Positions 1-10,572 are shown, counted from the first letter of the stretch. The stretch: DNA of 64,000 nucleotides from Flavivirga spongiicola (GCF_030540825.1 NZ_JAUOEO010000002.1:765566-829565); one strand, 5' to 3'. Numbers and translations are program-made. The notes: generated from the sequence alone by a model not told the origin.

Positions 1-479
1 TAAACTATTACACAGGTGCTATTTTTGAAGTGTCAACACCGAAAAATGTGAAAATGGGCTCCATTGGCGGTGGTGGTCGCTATGACGACCTAACGGGCAT
101 TTTTGGAATGAAAAATGTGAGTGGTGTAGGGATTAGTTTTGGTTTAGATAGAATTTATTTAGTTCTTGACGAATTGGATTTGTTCCCAGAAGCAGTCAAT
201 AAAAATGTTGAGGTACTTTTTATAAACTTTGGTGATAAAGAAGCTTTGTTTAGTTTAAAAGCTATTAATGAATTACGATTACAAGGCATAAAATCCGAAT
301 TATACCCAGATGCTGCTAAAATGAAAAAGCAAATGAATCATGCGAATAAGCGTGCTATTCCGTTCGTTGTTTTAGTAGGAGAGGAGGAAGTAAGTTCAAA
401 CACGTATACATTAAAAAATATGAATTCTGGAGAGCAACATAAAGTGCCTCTGGATGCGTTAATCAATCTTGTAAAATAA
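1..479 (+). CDS. hisS: Histidyl-tRNA synthetase, C-terminal part (5' end outside window)
   Basis: Charges tRNA-His with histidine in the cytoplasm. The frame is open from the first complete codon (base 3) and begins inside the catalytic domain. GSIGGGGRYDDL and the class II motif 3 (GVGISFGLDR), which holds the ATP-binding Arg, come first, followed by the anticodon-binding domain (VEVLFINFGDKEAL to the end, with LRLQGIKSELYPD). The protein ends at a TAA at 477-479. Only about 158 residues are in the window, roughly one third of a usual HisRS. A GTG at base 30 is internal and is not the start. No frameshift or damage is visible. Confidence 0.97.
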   Translation, partial: NYYTGAIFEVSTPKNVKMGSIGGGGRYDDLTGIFGMKNVSGVGISFGLDRIYLVLDELDLFPEAVNKNVEVLFINFGDKEALFSLKAINELRLQGIKSELYPDAAKMKKQMNHANKRAIPFVVLVGEEEVSSNTYTLKNMNSGEQHKVPLDALINLVK

Positions 480-852
480 AAATGAGTCCTAAAAATTAAT
501 TTAGGACTCAAAGTATAGTTAAGTAAAAAACAGATTTGGGGTTCAAGTGACTAACTCAAATAAAACTAACTCAACTAACTCTTTTTTTCAATACTTTTTT
601 AGAAATAGGTTCATTTAGTTTGAGACTAAATATTTGTTTATAAATATTTCATAGTAAATTATTTATGAAGCTAATATACATTTTATTTTTAATAAAACAC
701 GATAAAACGCATAAAAACACGATGAAGTGTGTATTTTTAACATTTGCTATCAAATAAAAATATAGAATTGTTGATACGAAAACGACTATTAATCTGTTTT
801 CTATTTTAAATGAATTGATAAATTTTACTAATAATTAACCAAAGGGAAACTA
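480..852. other. Intergenic region between hisS and the LamG surface protein gene
   Basis: 373 bp with no credible ORF. It holds the terminator hairpin at 483-510 and, at 700-733, two direct copies of a CGATAAAA/CGATGAAG-type motif 20 bp apart. Related motif pairs occur near 6104-6136 and 10573-10607. Nothing else is recognisable. Confidence 0.6.
483..510 (-). terminator. Intrinsic terminator, minus orientation
   Basis: An 11-bp perfect stem (TGAGTCCTAAA / TTTAGGACTCA) with a 6-nt loop. Read on the minus strand it is followed by TTTTTATTTTA, so it looks like the terminator of the convergent minus-strand gene 853-6045. On the plus strand it has no T-tract, but it may still end hisS transcription. 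Confidence 0.7.
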
Positions 853-3800
853 TTATTTAACTAATACTTTTTTGGATATTTTTCCATCTTTAGTTTCTAT
901 TTTCAATATATAACTTCCTGTTTTAATTTGGCTTACGTTATATTCTATATAGTTGGTATTAGTTTTAGGCTCAAACTGTAATAAAGATTGACCAAGTATA
1001 TTAAACATTTCAATAGATTCTATGTCTTTTAATGTTGGATTATGAACAATAATGCTTTCTTTTTCATTAGAGAAATATACCTGAAGTGCTGTATCTTCAA
1101 TATCATCAACATCTAACGAGTTTGATGATGAACCATTTGAAAAAGTGATTTCAAAACGATCTAAATGATTTCCAACTGGTAAGTATACTTCATAATTGCC
1201 ATCTCTTAGGTTGTGATAAATATCTAATTCTTTATCATTTAAATAGATATCTAAATCATTGCTTATATTTTCTAGGTCATCTATTTTAATAGAAGCAATA
1301 CCTTCTTTACCAATTCTAATGCCCATTGGTAGCTTTTGTTCTAAATTAAAATTATTTACAGCTTGAATAATATATTCATTATCTGAAAATACCCAGAACA
1401 TGTCTTCTTTATTGTCTTCAATTAATGGCGCGTCATAACCAATATCACATCCATTAGTTGTATGCTCATCAACTCCAACTAATAATTGACGATGATAGCC
1501 ATCTGGAGAATCAAACATTAACTTGATTTTTTGTCTGTTATCAATTTTTCCTTTTTGGGTTTTGCTTTTTTGCTTTTTTGTATTTCCAGGTTTGAGAAAA
1601 GAAGAAGAAGCTGATGCTTCTGTAACGAAAGTACGTTGACTATTTTTAAATGTTATAGTGCCGCCAGTATCTGCCACAACATAAAAGCCTTGTCCTACAG
1701 GAATGTATTGTCCCGGTGTTTTTGTACCTGATGCACCAGTATTATTAATTCTAGTATCATTAGATATGGCAACTGTAGTTCCTATAAGAGTATATGTGGC
1801 ATAGCCTCCCTGATATTCTTTTAAAAGATGTGAGTCAACAGCAAAATGATCCCAAAAATAAAGGGTTCCATTAATAATATTGCTTGCTGCTCTACCTAGA
1901 CCATCGCTAATATTATCTAGTATAAATTCATTAGCATCAATAGCAGAAGGGTATGGGTTACCAATTAAATAATCATTACCAGCAGATAAGCTTAAAGTGA
2001 TTTCACCATTATTTGGTTTACCACTAAACACATAGTTTTGGGTTTGTGTTATAAGGCCTCCCGTATCTTCAACACCTTTCATGGTAAAACCTTCACCAAT
2101 ATTAAGTAAACCATTACTTCTAATATGCTGCCAGGAAGGGTAATTATCGGTCGGTCTATTAGCGTACTTCCATATCCAATAATCTGCAATTCCAATTGGA
2201 GTAGTTCCTACAGTCCCCGGTGTACCATTATATCCAGATGTTAAAAAATTAATAGTAAGAGGGTTGGCAGAATCTAAACCGTCATTGAGTATTTCAGGAA
2301 GCGTATAGTTAACATTATTGTTTGAAGTATTAGTTCTTCCAACAGGAGACGACCAATAATTATATGTGTATAAATCTCGTGTACCTTGTTGGTCACGTTC
2401 TAATGATCCTGAACTACTGGTGTCTAAGTCACTATCTACAGTTTGTATCAACTGTGATTCGCCTTCTAAATCAATGGTACCGTCAAGTTTTAAATAATGA
2501 GAAACTGTTAATGCATAACCAGTATTTGTAGCATTACTACCGGCAATTTGTAATTCACCACTATTAATAATTAAACCTAATAGCGTTCTGTTACCATTTC
2601 TCGATGCAGGAATGAGTAAATTATCGGAATTGTCCATAGTTACATTATGATCGATTTGAACAATATTATAATCAATGGTTTCCAGTGCATCTAAATAAGA
2701 ATCAACTCCTGGTAAATATTGTACATTTCCATTTTCCCAAGTAGCCGAATCATCCCAGTCACCGTTTTGAATTGTTTTGTAAGGTAATGGAGCGGTTTGC
2801 ACATCAATACCATCATAATTTATCATCGATGCGTCATTACCGCTATTAGATTCATCTTTAATGCTGCCAAAAACTATCATACTCATTGGGTAATAAGCAA
2901 TTAAGTTATTCCAGGGAATAGACATTATTTCGTTTTTTGTGGTAGCTAATGGTAAAACTTTTCCATCGGCATTTAGTGCCCCATTTTCTTCAATTTCTTG
3001 ATTCATAATGTATCGAATCTGATCACCGGTAAGGGTTACATCCCAAACACGTACTTCATCCACATTACCTTTAGCTTTTTGCTGTCTTTTTATGTGATGA
3101 GCAGCTCCTATTATAAAATGAGCATCAGAGGGTGTATTCATGGCGTTTAGTGTATTGTCAGAATCTTCCAAATAACCATCAATGTACAAATTGGTCATAT
3201 TGGTGCCAGAATCGTATGTAGCTGCGATATGATGCCATTCTTTGGATGGTATCATGGCAGACGTTTCCATGACATTATTGGCAGAATCTTCGGGGTCTCT
3301 CCATACCATTCTAAATTTACCATCTGTGTTTATTCTAAACGAATAACCATGTGTATAAGTTTCAGAAGGTGGCCCTGGGGCTTCGTGAAAGTAGTTTCGC
3401 TTTGAAATGATATCAAATTTAATAGAATCACGTTTTACCCATGCACTAATGGTATAATCCATATTAGCTAAGTCATTTACATCGCCAGCAGTAATGTACG
3501 AGTCTGTACCATCAAAAAACACGGAACGAGAACCTAGGTCAACTTCTGGAGTAGACCCAAATGTAATATACTTAGTACCTTCAAAATAAAAGTCAACTTC
3601 TAATTCGGTGCCAACATCTTCCATGGTTGCCGATGTAACATTGGTTGTAAATAAAGCATCATCAGCAACGATCATGACATATTCCTCTCCGCCTGGATTG
3701 GTGGCTGATACCATAGATTCTGGAATAGAAAGTTTTATAGTTGGAATAGAATCTGTAACAACCATTTTCCATTTTCTTACTATAGGTGTGACATTTACAT

Positions 3801-6045
3801 TGGCTGTAACTCCTGTACCAGCACCAAAATCTTTAGTAATATCTGTAGTTGCTGTTGTTGCACCATTATCATGCCCCCAGATTAGGAATGTTTTATCTGC
3901 AAAAAAGGCGTTTGTATTTGTGCTATTGTTCGTAGCAATATCTTTAATCCCAATAGTAATATCATCCGTTGTATTAATAGATTTAGATTGTTTTTGGTTT
4001 AATTCTGATTTGTCATCTTGTCCAATTCCAGTTACGTTATAGTTATACCCGGCATTATCTGATTGATCCCAAATAACTCTATTATCAGAATCTACATAAT
4101 CTTGAGATGTTCCGTTAACACCTAGAGTAATACCGTATTTTATAGCTAGGTAAGATTCTATTTTCCATCTATCTGCTTGTGGTACTTTGTAATTGTATAC
4201 AATCATTTCTGCTATACCACCATTCCATCTAGTTGAAGATGTTGAAAGATTAGCTCCAATACCAGCTGTAAAGTTTCCAGAAAGGGTATTTGCATTCGTG
4301 TTAACACCTGGTACTGTTTGTACAATACCATTGATAAACAATCTATTTTTTTCACCAGTAAGGTGTCTATAATTTATCAAATATGGTGTTCCGCTTGTAG
4401 TTGCAGTTAAATCATTACTCACTACACCAGATGTTGATGAAGCACTATCAGTATAGCTACCTTGAAAAGTTGTTGCAGCAGTTTGTTCTACGTAAACAGA
4501 CCCATTTGCACCATTATCTAAATCTATTAAACTTTTGGTTGAGCTGTATGCTCCTTCAGCAACAGCAAAAATTGTAATTTGAGAATTGGTAGCAGCACTA
4601 GCAGACATTTCATGATTTGTACCATCAAAATCTACCGTGGGGTTAAAGTTAATAGTGTTTTCTGCAAAAATGGGCTTATTTAATCCTGTGGATTGAATTG
4701 CATCATTATTGTTTATGGTATGATCCAACCAATTTAATACAGGGTCTGTATCTTCGGCACTATCACTGGCAGCCTCTTCAACACCAGAGTCTGCTTTAAG
4801 CCATAATTCTAAGTTAGTGGTAATACCACCTGGTCCTTCCGTTTGAACTGGGGCAGGAGCAACAAAATTAACTATTTGGATTTCATGAGCCATGGTGCTA
4901 CCACTTCTGTGAGACCAGTGTGCGGCTTCAGTTAAAGAGTTGAAATAATAATTTCTCCAACCTCTAGCATAAAATGCGCTGGTACCACTTGTAGTGGAAG
5001 ATCCAACAATTAATGCTTGACTTAGATCAGTTAACCCGGCAGAAGTTATATCAATAGTGGATTCATCTGCGGTACTACTTGTATCCTGAAATCGTGCAAC
5101 AGTAATATTTGAATTTACTAAAACATGAGTGAAATGCCTGTTTGTACCAGCAGAATTATGGTCACCATTAAATGTCCAGTCTACACTTTGATTATCTGAA
5201 CCAGGATCCATTAAAGGCCAGTTATCTGACCTTGCATCATTAACATTATTTGTACCTGTATCTCCAATATGGTGACTAAAGATAATGGCTTCAGACCAAT
5301 CACTTACAGATGTGCTAGTTCCAGAATTTCCATCTTCATTATCATTAAGGGTAATGGTACCCGTATCGGCACTTACACTACCAGAATCACCATGAAGAAC
5401 TGTCCAGTTAGATCCCGTAAATTCTACAACAGTTATATATACGGTTACATTATTTGCGTTAGATCCTTTTAAAACATTAAGCGTTGTAGCATTAGATAAG
5501 TAAGCTATAGCCGTACCCGAATCTGCACCTTGTGATGTCACATTATTCATTATACCTGTAATAAAAGGGATACACTTATTTGCATTAACGACTCCAGTTA
5601 ATGCTTGGGTTGCACTAATTGTTGTTCCGTTTAAAGGAATAGCATATCTTCCTCTTATAATCATTTCATTAGCACCTCCACCAGTTCCAATATATTCCCA
5701 TATAGAGGTATTGAAACGCATACCAGCAGCTACTGGATCTGAACCAGATTCTCGGTAATAAGTTAATGTGCCAGTTGCTGTAAGTCTTCTGGCTCCTGCT
5801 AAATCATCTCCTTGAAAAGCACTACTGGTTCCAGAGCTCCCCGCATTTGTTTTACGGTTATTATTAGCTAAAGCAAAAGCGCTATTTGTAGAAGACACAG
5901 CAGTAAAACTAGTGTTAGTACCGCCAGTATTACCAATATCATCTTGTATATGCTGTATCTTAAAATCTTGAGAAATAGCAGTGAAGCTATAACATAGAAA
6001 TAGCCCAAAAAGGATGTACTTGGAGAATGAGGAGAAATTTTCCAT
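853..6045 (-). CDS. Giant LamG/jellyroll surface protein with T9SS sorting domain
   Basis: A 1730-residue secreted protein that probably binds glycan or cell-surface material. In order: signal peptide (about 1-25, ending FTAISQ); a Ser/Thr/Asn-rich region of unknown fold (to about 400); a LamG/ConA-like jellyroll starting at LELWLKADSG (about 410-635); a DUF8202-like segment with AIKYGITL and GIGQDDKSELNQKQSKS (about 640-845); a second LamG domain (about 865-1065, FFDGTDSYI, WHHIAATYD, IDEV-like end); a long beta-rich region with repeated Flavobacteria surface-protein phrases (NYWSSPVG, GNPYPSAID); and a C-terminal T9SS type A sorting domain (about 1655-1730, ending KKVLVK). No catalytic motif is visible. 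It is transcribed from its own promoter at 6085-6116, and its location beside two T9SS sulfatases suggests a role with the same substrate. The specific ligand is unknown. Confidence 0.85.
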   Translation of the reverse strand: MENFSSFSKYILFGLFLCYSFTAISQDFKIQHIQDDIGNTGGTNTSFTAVSSTNSAFALANNNRKTNAGSSGTSSAFQGDDLAGARRLTATGTLTYYRESGSDPVAAGMRFNTSIWEYIGTGGGANEMIIRGRYAIPLNGTTISATQALTGVVNANKCIPFITGIMNNVTSQGADSGTAIAYLSNATTLNVLKGSNANNVTVYITVVEFTGSNWTVLHGDSGSVSADTGTITLNDNEDGNSGTSTSVSDWSEAIIFSHHIGDTGTNNVNDARSDNWPLMDPGSDNQSVDWTFNGDHNSAGTNRHFTHVLVNSNITVARFQDTSSTADESTIDITSAGLTDLSQALIVGSSTTSGTSAFYARGWRNYYFNSLTEAAHWSHRSGSTMAHEIQIVNFVAPAPVQTEGPGGITTNLELWLKADSGVEEAASDSAEDTDPVLNWLDHTINNNDAIQSTGLNKPIFAENTINFNPTVDFDGTNHEMSASAATNSQITIFAVAEGAYSSTKSLIDLDNGANGSVYVEQTAATTFQGSYTDSASSTSGVVSNDLTATTSGTPYLINYRHLTGEKNRLFINGIVQTVPGVNTNANTLSGNFTAGIGANLSTSSTRWNGGIAEMIVYNYKVPQADRWKIESYLAIKYGITLGVNGTSQDYVDSDNRVIWDQSDNAGYNYNVTGIGQDDKSELNQKQSKSINTTDDITIGIKDIATNNSTNTNAFFADKTFLIWGHDNGATTATTDITKDFGAGTGVTANVNVTPIVRKWKMVVTDSIPTIKLSIPESMVSATNPGGEEYVMIVADDALFTTNVTSATMEDVGTELEVDFYFEGTKYITFGSTPEVDLGSRSVFFDGTDSYITAGDVNDLANMDYTISAWVKRDSIKFDIISKRNYFHEAPGPPSETYTHGYSFRINTDGKFRMVWRDPEDSANNVMETSAMIPSKEWHHIAATYDSGTNMTNLYIDGYLEDSDNTLNAMNTPSDAHFIIGAAHHIKRQQKAKGNVDEVRVWDVTLTGDQIRYIMNQEIEENGALNADGKVLPLATTKNEIMSIPWNNLIAYYPMSMIVFGSIKDESNSGNDASMINYDGIDVQTAPLPYKTIQNGDWDDSATWENGNVQYLPGVDSYLDALETIDYNIVQIDHNVTMDNSDNLLIPASRNGNRTLLGLIINSGELQIAGSNATNTGYALTVSHYLKLDGTIDLEGESQLIQTVDSDLDTSSSGSLERDQQGTRDLYTYNYWSSPVGRTNTSNNNVNYTLPEILNDGLDSANPLTINFLTSGYNGTPGTVGTTPIGIADYWIWKYANRPTDNYPSWQHIRSNGLLNIGEGFTMKGVEDTGGLITQTQNYVFSGKPNNGEITLSLSAGNDYLIGNPYPSAIDANEFILDNISDGLGRAASNIINGTLYFWDHFAVDSHLLKEYQGGYATYTLIGTTVAISNDTRINNTGASGTKTPGQYIPVGQGFYVVADTGGTITFKNSQRTFVTEASASSSFLKPGNTKKQKSKTQKGKIDNRQKIKLMFDSPDGYHRQLLVGVDEHTTNGCDIGYDAPLIEDNKEDMFWVFSDNEYIIQAVNNFNLEQKLPMGIRIGKEGIASIKIDDLENISNDLDIYLNDKELDIYHNLRDGNYEVYLPVGNHLDRFEITFSNGSSSNSLDVDDIEDTALQVYFSNEKESIIVHNPTLKDIESIEMFNILGQSLLQFEPKTNTNYIEYNVSQIKTGSYILKIETKDGKISKKVLVK

Positions 6046-6084
6046 AAGAGGTTAGAATTTTAGTTTGGGGCTAAATATTTGAAG

Positions 6085-6116
6085 CAAACGTACTACAATA
6101 TTCCGTGAAATGCAAA
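6085..6116 (-). promoter_or_regulatory. Bacteroidota-type promoter for 853-6045
   Basis: On the minus strand TTTG (6113-6116), a 20-nt spacer, then TACGTTTG (6085-6092), a full match to the Bacteroidota -33/-7 consensus. The start codon lies about 40 nt downstream. The motif pair at 6104-6136 overlaps the -33 element. Confidence 0.65.
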
Positions 6117-6136
6117 AATAATCGATGAAATGCATT
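6104..6136 (+). repeat. Paired TGAAATGCA motif, 20-bp spacing
   Basis: TGAAATGCA at 6106-6114 and again at 6126-6134, the second inside CGATGAAATGCATT. The pair covers the -33 region of the 853-6045 promoter. Similar pairs are at 700-733 and 10573-10607. A two-turn direct repeat over a promoter suggests a dimeric regulator site, but this is inference. Confidence 0.4.
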
Positions 6137-6913
6137 GTGTTTTTAATGTATTTTCTGTCTTTTTTGATATAAATATCTGTTTTTTAAGTTTTTATGTGTC
6201 ATTTTGTATTTTTGTAATACTTATATTATTGCTATATAATACTTGTATTATTTATGTGTAATATTTGCTTTATGTTTTGAGACGGTTTTAAAAATTAGCC
6301 ACCCAATTTGAAAAGAATAATAGTTTTGGTGTATTAATTAATTTACAGAATTTTTATTTAAGGGAAGAGTCATGCTTTTGTCTTTAGATATGAAGTTTTT
6401 TTGCACATCATAATATCGCTACGATATAATAAAAAGACAAAATATGGGAAATAAAGAATTTCTTGAAACCAACTATCCCCAGAGCAAGCCACATGGGCAT
6501 TTCGCTGGTTTCATTTTGACCTTAGGGTCAAAAACCAAAATTCTGTTATTTAGATTCCCGTTTTATTCATAGATACTAATTTCAAATTTTTGTATTCATG
6601 AATCTTCGATTTCACGGGAATGACAATTTCTGTGGAAACCCCGACGCAAGCATCGGGGAATTCTTTTCGATTAAATTCAATTTAGTATTACAAGTAGTTT
6701 TCAGTATAATTTTCTATTTATAATCAACCTTTTTGACATGTTTTAAATGCAAAGAGTTCATTTTATTTAGTAAATAGACAAGAAGTATAATAGTATTGAT
6801 CCTTTGCAATTTAAGGGCAATGTGTTGAAAATCTATAGCTTACAGTTATAAAAGATTTTGAGTTGTTAGTAAGTGTAGGATAATGTTTATAAGTCTGTTT
6901 GAATTTTCGCTAT

Positions 6914-6951
6914 TTGTTGAAAAAAAATACTAACTTGTTGAAATACTAACC
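6914..6951 (+). promoter_or_regulatory. 21-bp-spaced direct repeat upstream of sulfatase 1
   Basis: TTGTTGAAA occurs at 6914 and 6935, each followed by an ATACTAAC, so the period is 21 bp with slight internal length difference. It lies 14 bp before the start codon. It may be an activator site or part of the leader. No clean TAnnTTTG box was found here. Confidence 0.35.
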
Positions 6952-6964
6952 AATCTTTTTAAAC

Positions 6965-9900
6965 ATGAAAACAATTAAAAGTTTATGTTTATTGCTATTT
7001 ATTTTATTTTTTAATTTTCTCTCCTCTCAATCCCCTAATGTCATTGTCGTCATTGCCGACGATATGGGCTGGTCACAAGTCAGTACGGGATTAACAAATT
7101 TGAACAACCCAAGCGATTTCTACGAAACTCCAACCTTGGAAACACTGGCATCGGAAGGCATTGCATTTCCATATGCTTATGTCAATGGCGCCAATTGTGC
7201 ACCTACGCGAGCTGCTATTTTAAGTGGTCAATATGCTTCACGTCCGAACAATAATATTTGGGCAGTCGATAATTTAAATCGAGGAGGTAGTAGTACTTTG
7301 CTTATTGGACCCTCACAAGGATTACCATCTGGCATTGATGAATTACCAGTAAGCGCTGTTACAATTGCAGAAACAATGAAAACTGTAGGTTATGCCACAG
7401 TTCATCTTGGAAAATTTCATGTAGGTGAAAACGAAAGTACAAACACAACAAATAATGCTGCTACAGATCAAGGTTTTGATACTAATTATGGTGGCGGTAC
7501 AAAAGGAGCCCCAGGGAGTTATTTTGCTTCTAGCAGTGCTCCATATACTTTTCACAGTAATATTGGACCTGAATTAGATGTATATGCTTCTCCATATACC
7601 GCAGCAGAATCTATTTCTTTATCTGTAAATGGAGATAACGCATTAGAAGGAACTAAAAAACATGTTAGTGATGCTATGGCAGATGCTGCCATTGATTGGA
7701 TGGAAATAAATAAAAGCACACCTTTTTTTATGCATTTTAGCAATTTTGCTATTCATGGTCCTTTTGATACTGGAAATGCTCGCCCAGATCTTGTGACTAA
7801 ATATCAAGCTAAAACACCAAGCCAAATGGGACACAATAGTATTGGTCAAGCTGCTATTGCTGAAGGTATGGATCAAACTATTGGTAGATTAGTAAATTAT
7901 TTAAAAACTACTGCGGATCCTAGAAACCCAGGAAAAATGTTATCTGAAAACACTTTAGTATATTTTATATCAGATAATGGTGGTGCAATAGGTACTGATG
8001 ATAATGGTCCTTTAAAAGGAATGAAAGGTGAATTGTATGAAGGCGGTATTCGTTCTGTGACAATAGCTTGGTCTGAAGCTCCCTGGTTGGCTAATAAAGG
8101 TACAGTAAATAATACACCTATTCTTGCTTTTGATTTGTATCCAACAATCGCAGAAATTGGAGGAGCATCTCTTCCTGGTGGATATGATATTGATGGAGAA
8201 AGCCAATGGCAAATGTTGAGCAATGGTACAGCAATGACAAGAGAATCACTTTTTTGGCATTTTCCTGGATATCTTATAGATTCAAATAGAGACCAACGAC
8301 CAGTATCTGTTATAAGAAAAGGGGATTATAAATTGATTCATAATTACGAAACAGCATCTTATGAGATGTATAATTTGATTACTGATATTAGCGAAACAAC
8401 AAACTTATTAGCTGGTAGTCCAGATCAAGCCACATTAATTATTGCTAATGACTTGAGCACAGATTTGCAGAATCATTTGATAAATATTTCTGCGCCTTTA
8501 CCAACATTCAGAAGTAATGGTACAACAGTACCTTTACCTTATATAATTGATATTAATGGAGGTACTCCTAATTCTACAGATGGTTGTCAACCAACAAGTG
8601 GATATGAAGCTTATTGGGATTTTGATATAGCTAATGCAACCATAAGTGAAGATGCTTCTGGAAATTCACACAATCCAATAACTACAGTTGGAGTGATTAC
8701 CGGAGATAATTTAGATTTTAAAGAGGGTGATCAATCTGCTGTTTTTAATGGTTCAACAAAAATACAGTATAGTGATGGAACATTTTTAAATGCAGCTACA
8801 ACAACTAGAACTATGATGGTATGGGTTAAACCAACTAATCTTACTGGTTTACAAAATGTATATGATGAAGGAGGTGGATCTATTGGTATAGCCTTGAGAT
8901 TAAATGGGAGTAATTTAGAATATGTTGTAAGAGATAGCGGTACAACTTTTGTACAAATTAGTTCTCCATTTCCAAATGATGGTAATTGGCATCACGTTGC
9001 TTTAGTATATGATGGCGGAAATGTTATTCAAAGACTTTATATTGATGGTGTTGAGGTTGCTTCGGGAATTGCGCCATCCTCAATAGGAACGCATACAGGG
9101 TTTGGTGGTATTGGTGGAAGGCTCAGTGGAACGGATAGTTTTAAAAATACTACTGATGCTTTTTTTACAGGGAAAATGGATGCTTTTGTAGTTTACAATG
9201 GGGTCTTAGGTGCAACAGAAATTAATGATTCAGCTTGTACTGCACCACCAGTTGTAGTTGCAAATGCAGGGCCAGATGTTACAATTTGTGATGGCGATAG
9301 CACTACCTTGACAGCTTCAGGCGGCACCACTTATTTATGGAATACAGGAGCTACTACTGCAAGTATTTCAGTAAGTCCAACAAGTACTACAACATATACA
9401 GTTACAGTTTCAGATGGAAGTACATCAGATGATGACGATGTTATAGTAACAGTAAATGCCTTACCAGTTGCAGATGCAGGGGCTGATGTCACCATTGATG
9501 AAGGAAATTCAACTACTTTGACAGCCACAGGAGGGGGTACCTATTTATGGAGTACTGGAGCGACTACAGCAAGTATTAATGTAAGTCCAACATCCACAAC
9601 AACATATACAGTCACAGTTACCCAAAATGGCTGTAGTTCTATCGACGATGTTATTGTAACGGTAAATTCAGTAGGGTGCTCTTACTCTGTTATTAACTCC
9701 GAAAACTTTGAATCTGGATGGGGTATTTGGAATGATGGCGGGTCAGATAGTAGAAGAAGTTCAAATGATGCGATCTATGCTAACGGAACTTATTGCGTGA
9801 GGTTAAGAGATAATACTTCAACATCTGTTACAACTACGGATAATTTAGATTTGTCAATTTATGAAGAGATTACTGTTGATTTTGGCTATTACTGTAGAAG

Positions 9901-10456
9901 TATGGATAATAGTAATGAAGACTTTTGGCTGCAAATATCTACAGATGGCGGTGGAAATTTTACAACAGTAGAAGAATGGAATAGAGATGATGAATTTGTA
10001 AATGATCAATTTTATACAGATCAGGTTATAATTTCTGGTCCGTTTACTTCTACTACTCAGCTAAGGTTTAGAGCTGATGCTTCTGGAAATTCAGATTGGG
10101 TATATATAGATGATGTTGTTATTAGTGGTTGTAGTTCTGGTGGATCTTCAAAAATAACTTCTAATAAAACAAAAACAGACATAGGAACTATAGACGAAGA
10201 GGAACTTAATTTAACAGAAATTGAAACTATACTTTATCCTAATCCGTTTAAAGAGGAGTTGATTATTAAAATCCAAGCTGAATATATTCAATCTAATATA
10301 CGGATATTCAATATGCTTGGTCAATTGATTATCGAAGAGGATTATTCAAAAGAAACATTAATTAAGATACCAACCTCGAATTTAGAAAGTGGTCAGTATT
10401 TAATTAATATAAATATTGATGGAAAAACCATTCGCAAGCGAGTTGTAAAGAATTAA
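6965..10456 (+). CDS. T9SS-secreted sulfatase with LamG, PKD-like and MAM-like modules (sulfatase 1)
   Basis: Hydrolyses sulfate esters, probably on an extracellular glycan. 1163 residues: signal peptide (1-22), S1-type sulfatase domain (about 24-525) with metal motif ADD (31-33) and maturation motif CAPTR in which Cys78 would become formylglycine, then a late SDNGG metal/active-site motif near 337. After it come a LamG domain (about 540-758, starting GCQPTSGYEAYWDFD), two PKD/Ig-like repeats (about 762-905, ANAGPDVTI and ADAGADVTI), a MAM-like beta domain (about 908-1055) and a T9SS sorting domain (about 1085-1163, LYPNPF...SGQYLI). The motif has Thr where many sulfatases have Ser (CxPSR). 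Its N-terminal half is a close paralogue of the next gene. The exact substrate cannot be told. Confidence 0.93.
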   Translation: MKTIKSLCLLLFILFFNFLSSQSPNVIVVIADDMGWSQVSTGLTNLNNPSDFYETPTLETLASEGIAFPYAYVNGANCAPTRAAILSGQYASRPNNNIWAVDNLNRGGSSTLLIGPSQGLPSGIDELPVSAVTIAETMKTVGYATVHLGKFHVGENESTNTTNNAATDQGFDTNYGGGTKGAPGSYFASSSAPYTFHSNIGPELDVYASPYTAAESISLSVNGDNALEGTKKHVSDAMADAAIDWMEINKSTPFFMHFSNFAIHGPFDTGNARPDLVTKYQAKTPSQMGHNSIGQAAIAEGMDQTIGRLVNYLKTTADPRNPGKMLSENTLVYFISDNGGAIGTDDNGPLKGMKGELYEGGIRSVTIAWSEAPWLANKGTVNNTPILAFDLYPTIAEIGGASLPGGYDIDGESQWQMLSNGTAMTRESLFWHFPGYLIDSNRDQRPVSVIRKGDYKLIHNYETASYEMYNLITDISETTNLLAGSPDQATLIIANDLSTDLQNHLINISAPLPTFRSNGTTVPLPYIIDINGGTPNSTDGCQPTSGYEAYWDFDIANATISEDASGNSHNPITTVGVITGDNLDFKEGDQSAVFNGSTKIQYSDGTFLNAATTTRTMMVWVKPTNLTGLQNVYDEGGGSIGIALRLNGSNLEYVVRDSGTTFVQISSPFPNDGNWHHVALVYDGGNVIQRLYIDGVEVASGIAPSSIGTHTGFGGIGGRLSGTDSFKNTTDAFFTGKMDAFVVYNGVLGATEINDSACTAPPVVVANAGPDVTICDGDSTTLTASGGTTYLWNTGATTASISVSPTSTTTYTVTVSDGSTSDDDDVIVTVNALPVADAGADVTIDEGNSTTLTATGGGTYLWSTGATTASINVSPTSTTTYTVTVTQNGCSSIDDVIVTVNSVGCSYSVINSENFESGWGIWNDGGSDSRRSSNDAIYANGTYCVRLRDNTSTSVTTTDNLDLSIYEEITVDFGYYCRSMDNSNEDFWLQISTDGGGNFTTVEEWNRDDEFVNDQFYTDQVIISGPFTSTTQLRFRADASGNSDWVYIDDVVISGCSSGGSSKITSNKTKTDIGTIDEEELNLTEIETILYPNPFKEELIIKIQAEYIQSNIRIFNMLGQLIIEEDYSKETLIKIPTSNLESGQYLININIDGKTIRKRVVKN

Positions 10457-10487
10457 AATAAGATAAAAACGCATTGCAATTTTTATT

Positions 10488-10526
10488 AAAAAGAGAAGGA
10501 TATAATCCTTCTCTTTTTGCTTTTTT
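10488..10526 (+). terminator. Intrinsic terminator after sulfatase 1
   Basis: A 13-bp stem (10488-10500 with 10506-10518, AAAAAGAGAAGGA / TCCTTCTCTTTTT), 5-nt loop, then a further T-run at 10521-10526. It separates the two sulfatase transcripts. Confidence 0.85.
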
Positions 10527-10572
10527 AATTAGATTAATTTCTTACATAGCATGTAGTATTTATATAAAAAAC

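Larger units (their letters stand above)
6046..6964. other. Divergent intergenic region with palindromic repeat debris
   Basis: 919 bp between the minus-strand LamG gene and the plus-strand sulfatase. No ORF is convincing. Hairpins are seen at 6514-6533 (TTTTGACC/GGTCAAAA) and 6639-6658 (CCCCGA/TCGGGG), with a TTCACGGGAATGACA stretch near 6611-6625 of a kind that recurs between genes in flavobacterial genomes. The left edge holds the LamG gene promoter and a motif pair, the right edge a 21-bp-spaced direct repeat before the sulfatase. The repeats look like dispersed intergenic elements. Confidence 0.55.

Noticed and set aside
3608..4042. A plus-strand gene inside the LamG surface protein
   Set aside because: It is a reading-frame shadow of the minus-strand gene, with hydrophobic low-complexity translation and no start signal.
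7343..8223. Minus-strand ORFs inside sulfatase 1
   Set aside because: They overlap each other and the conserved catalytic domain; composition is that of antisense shadows.
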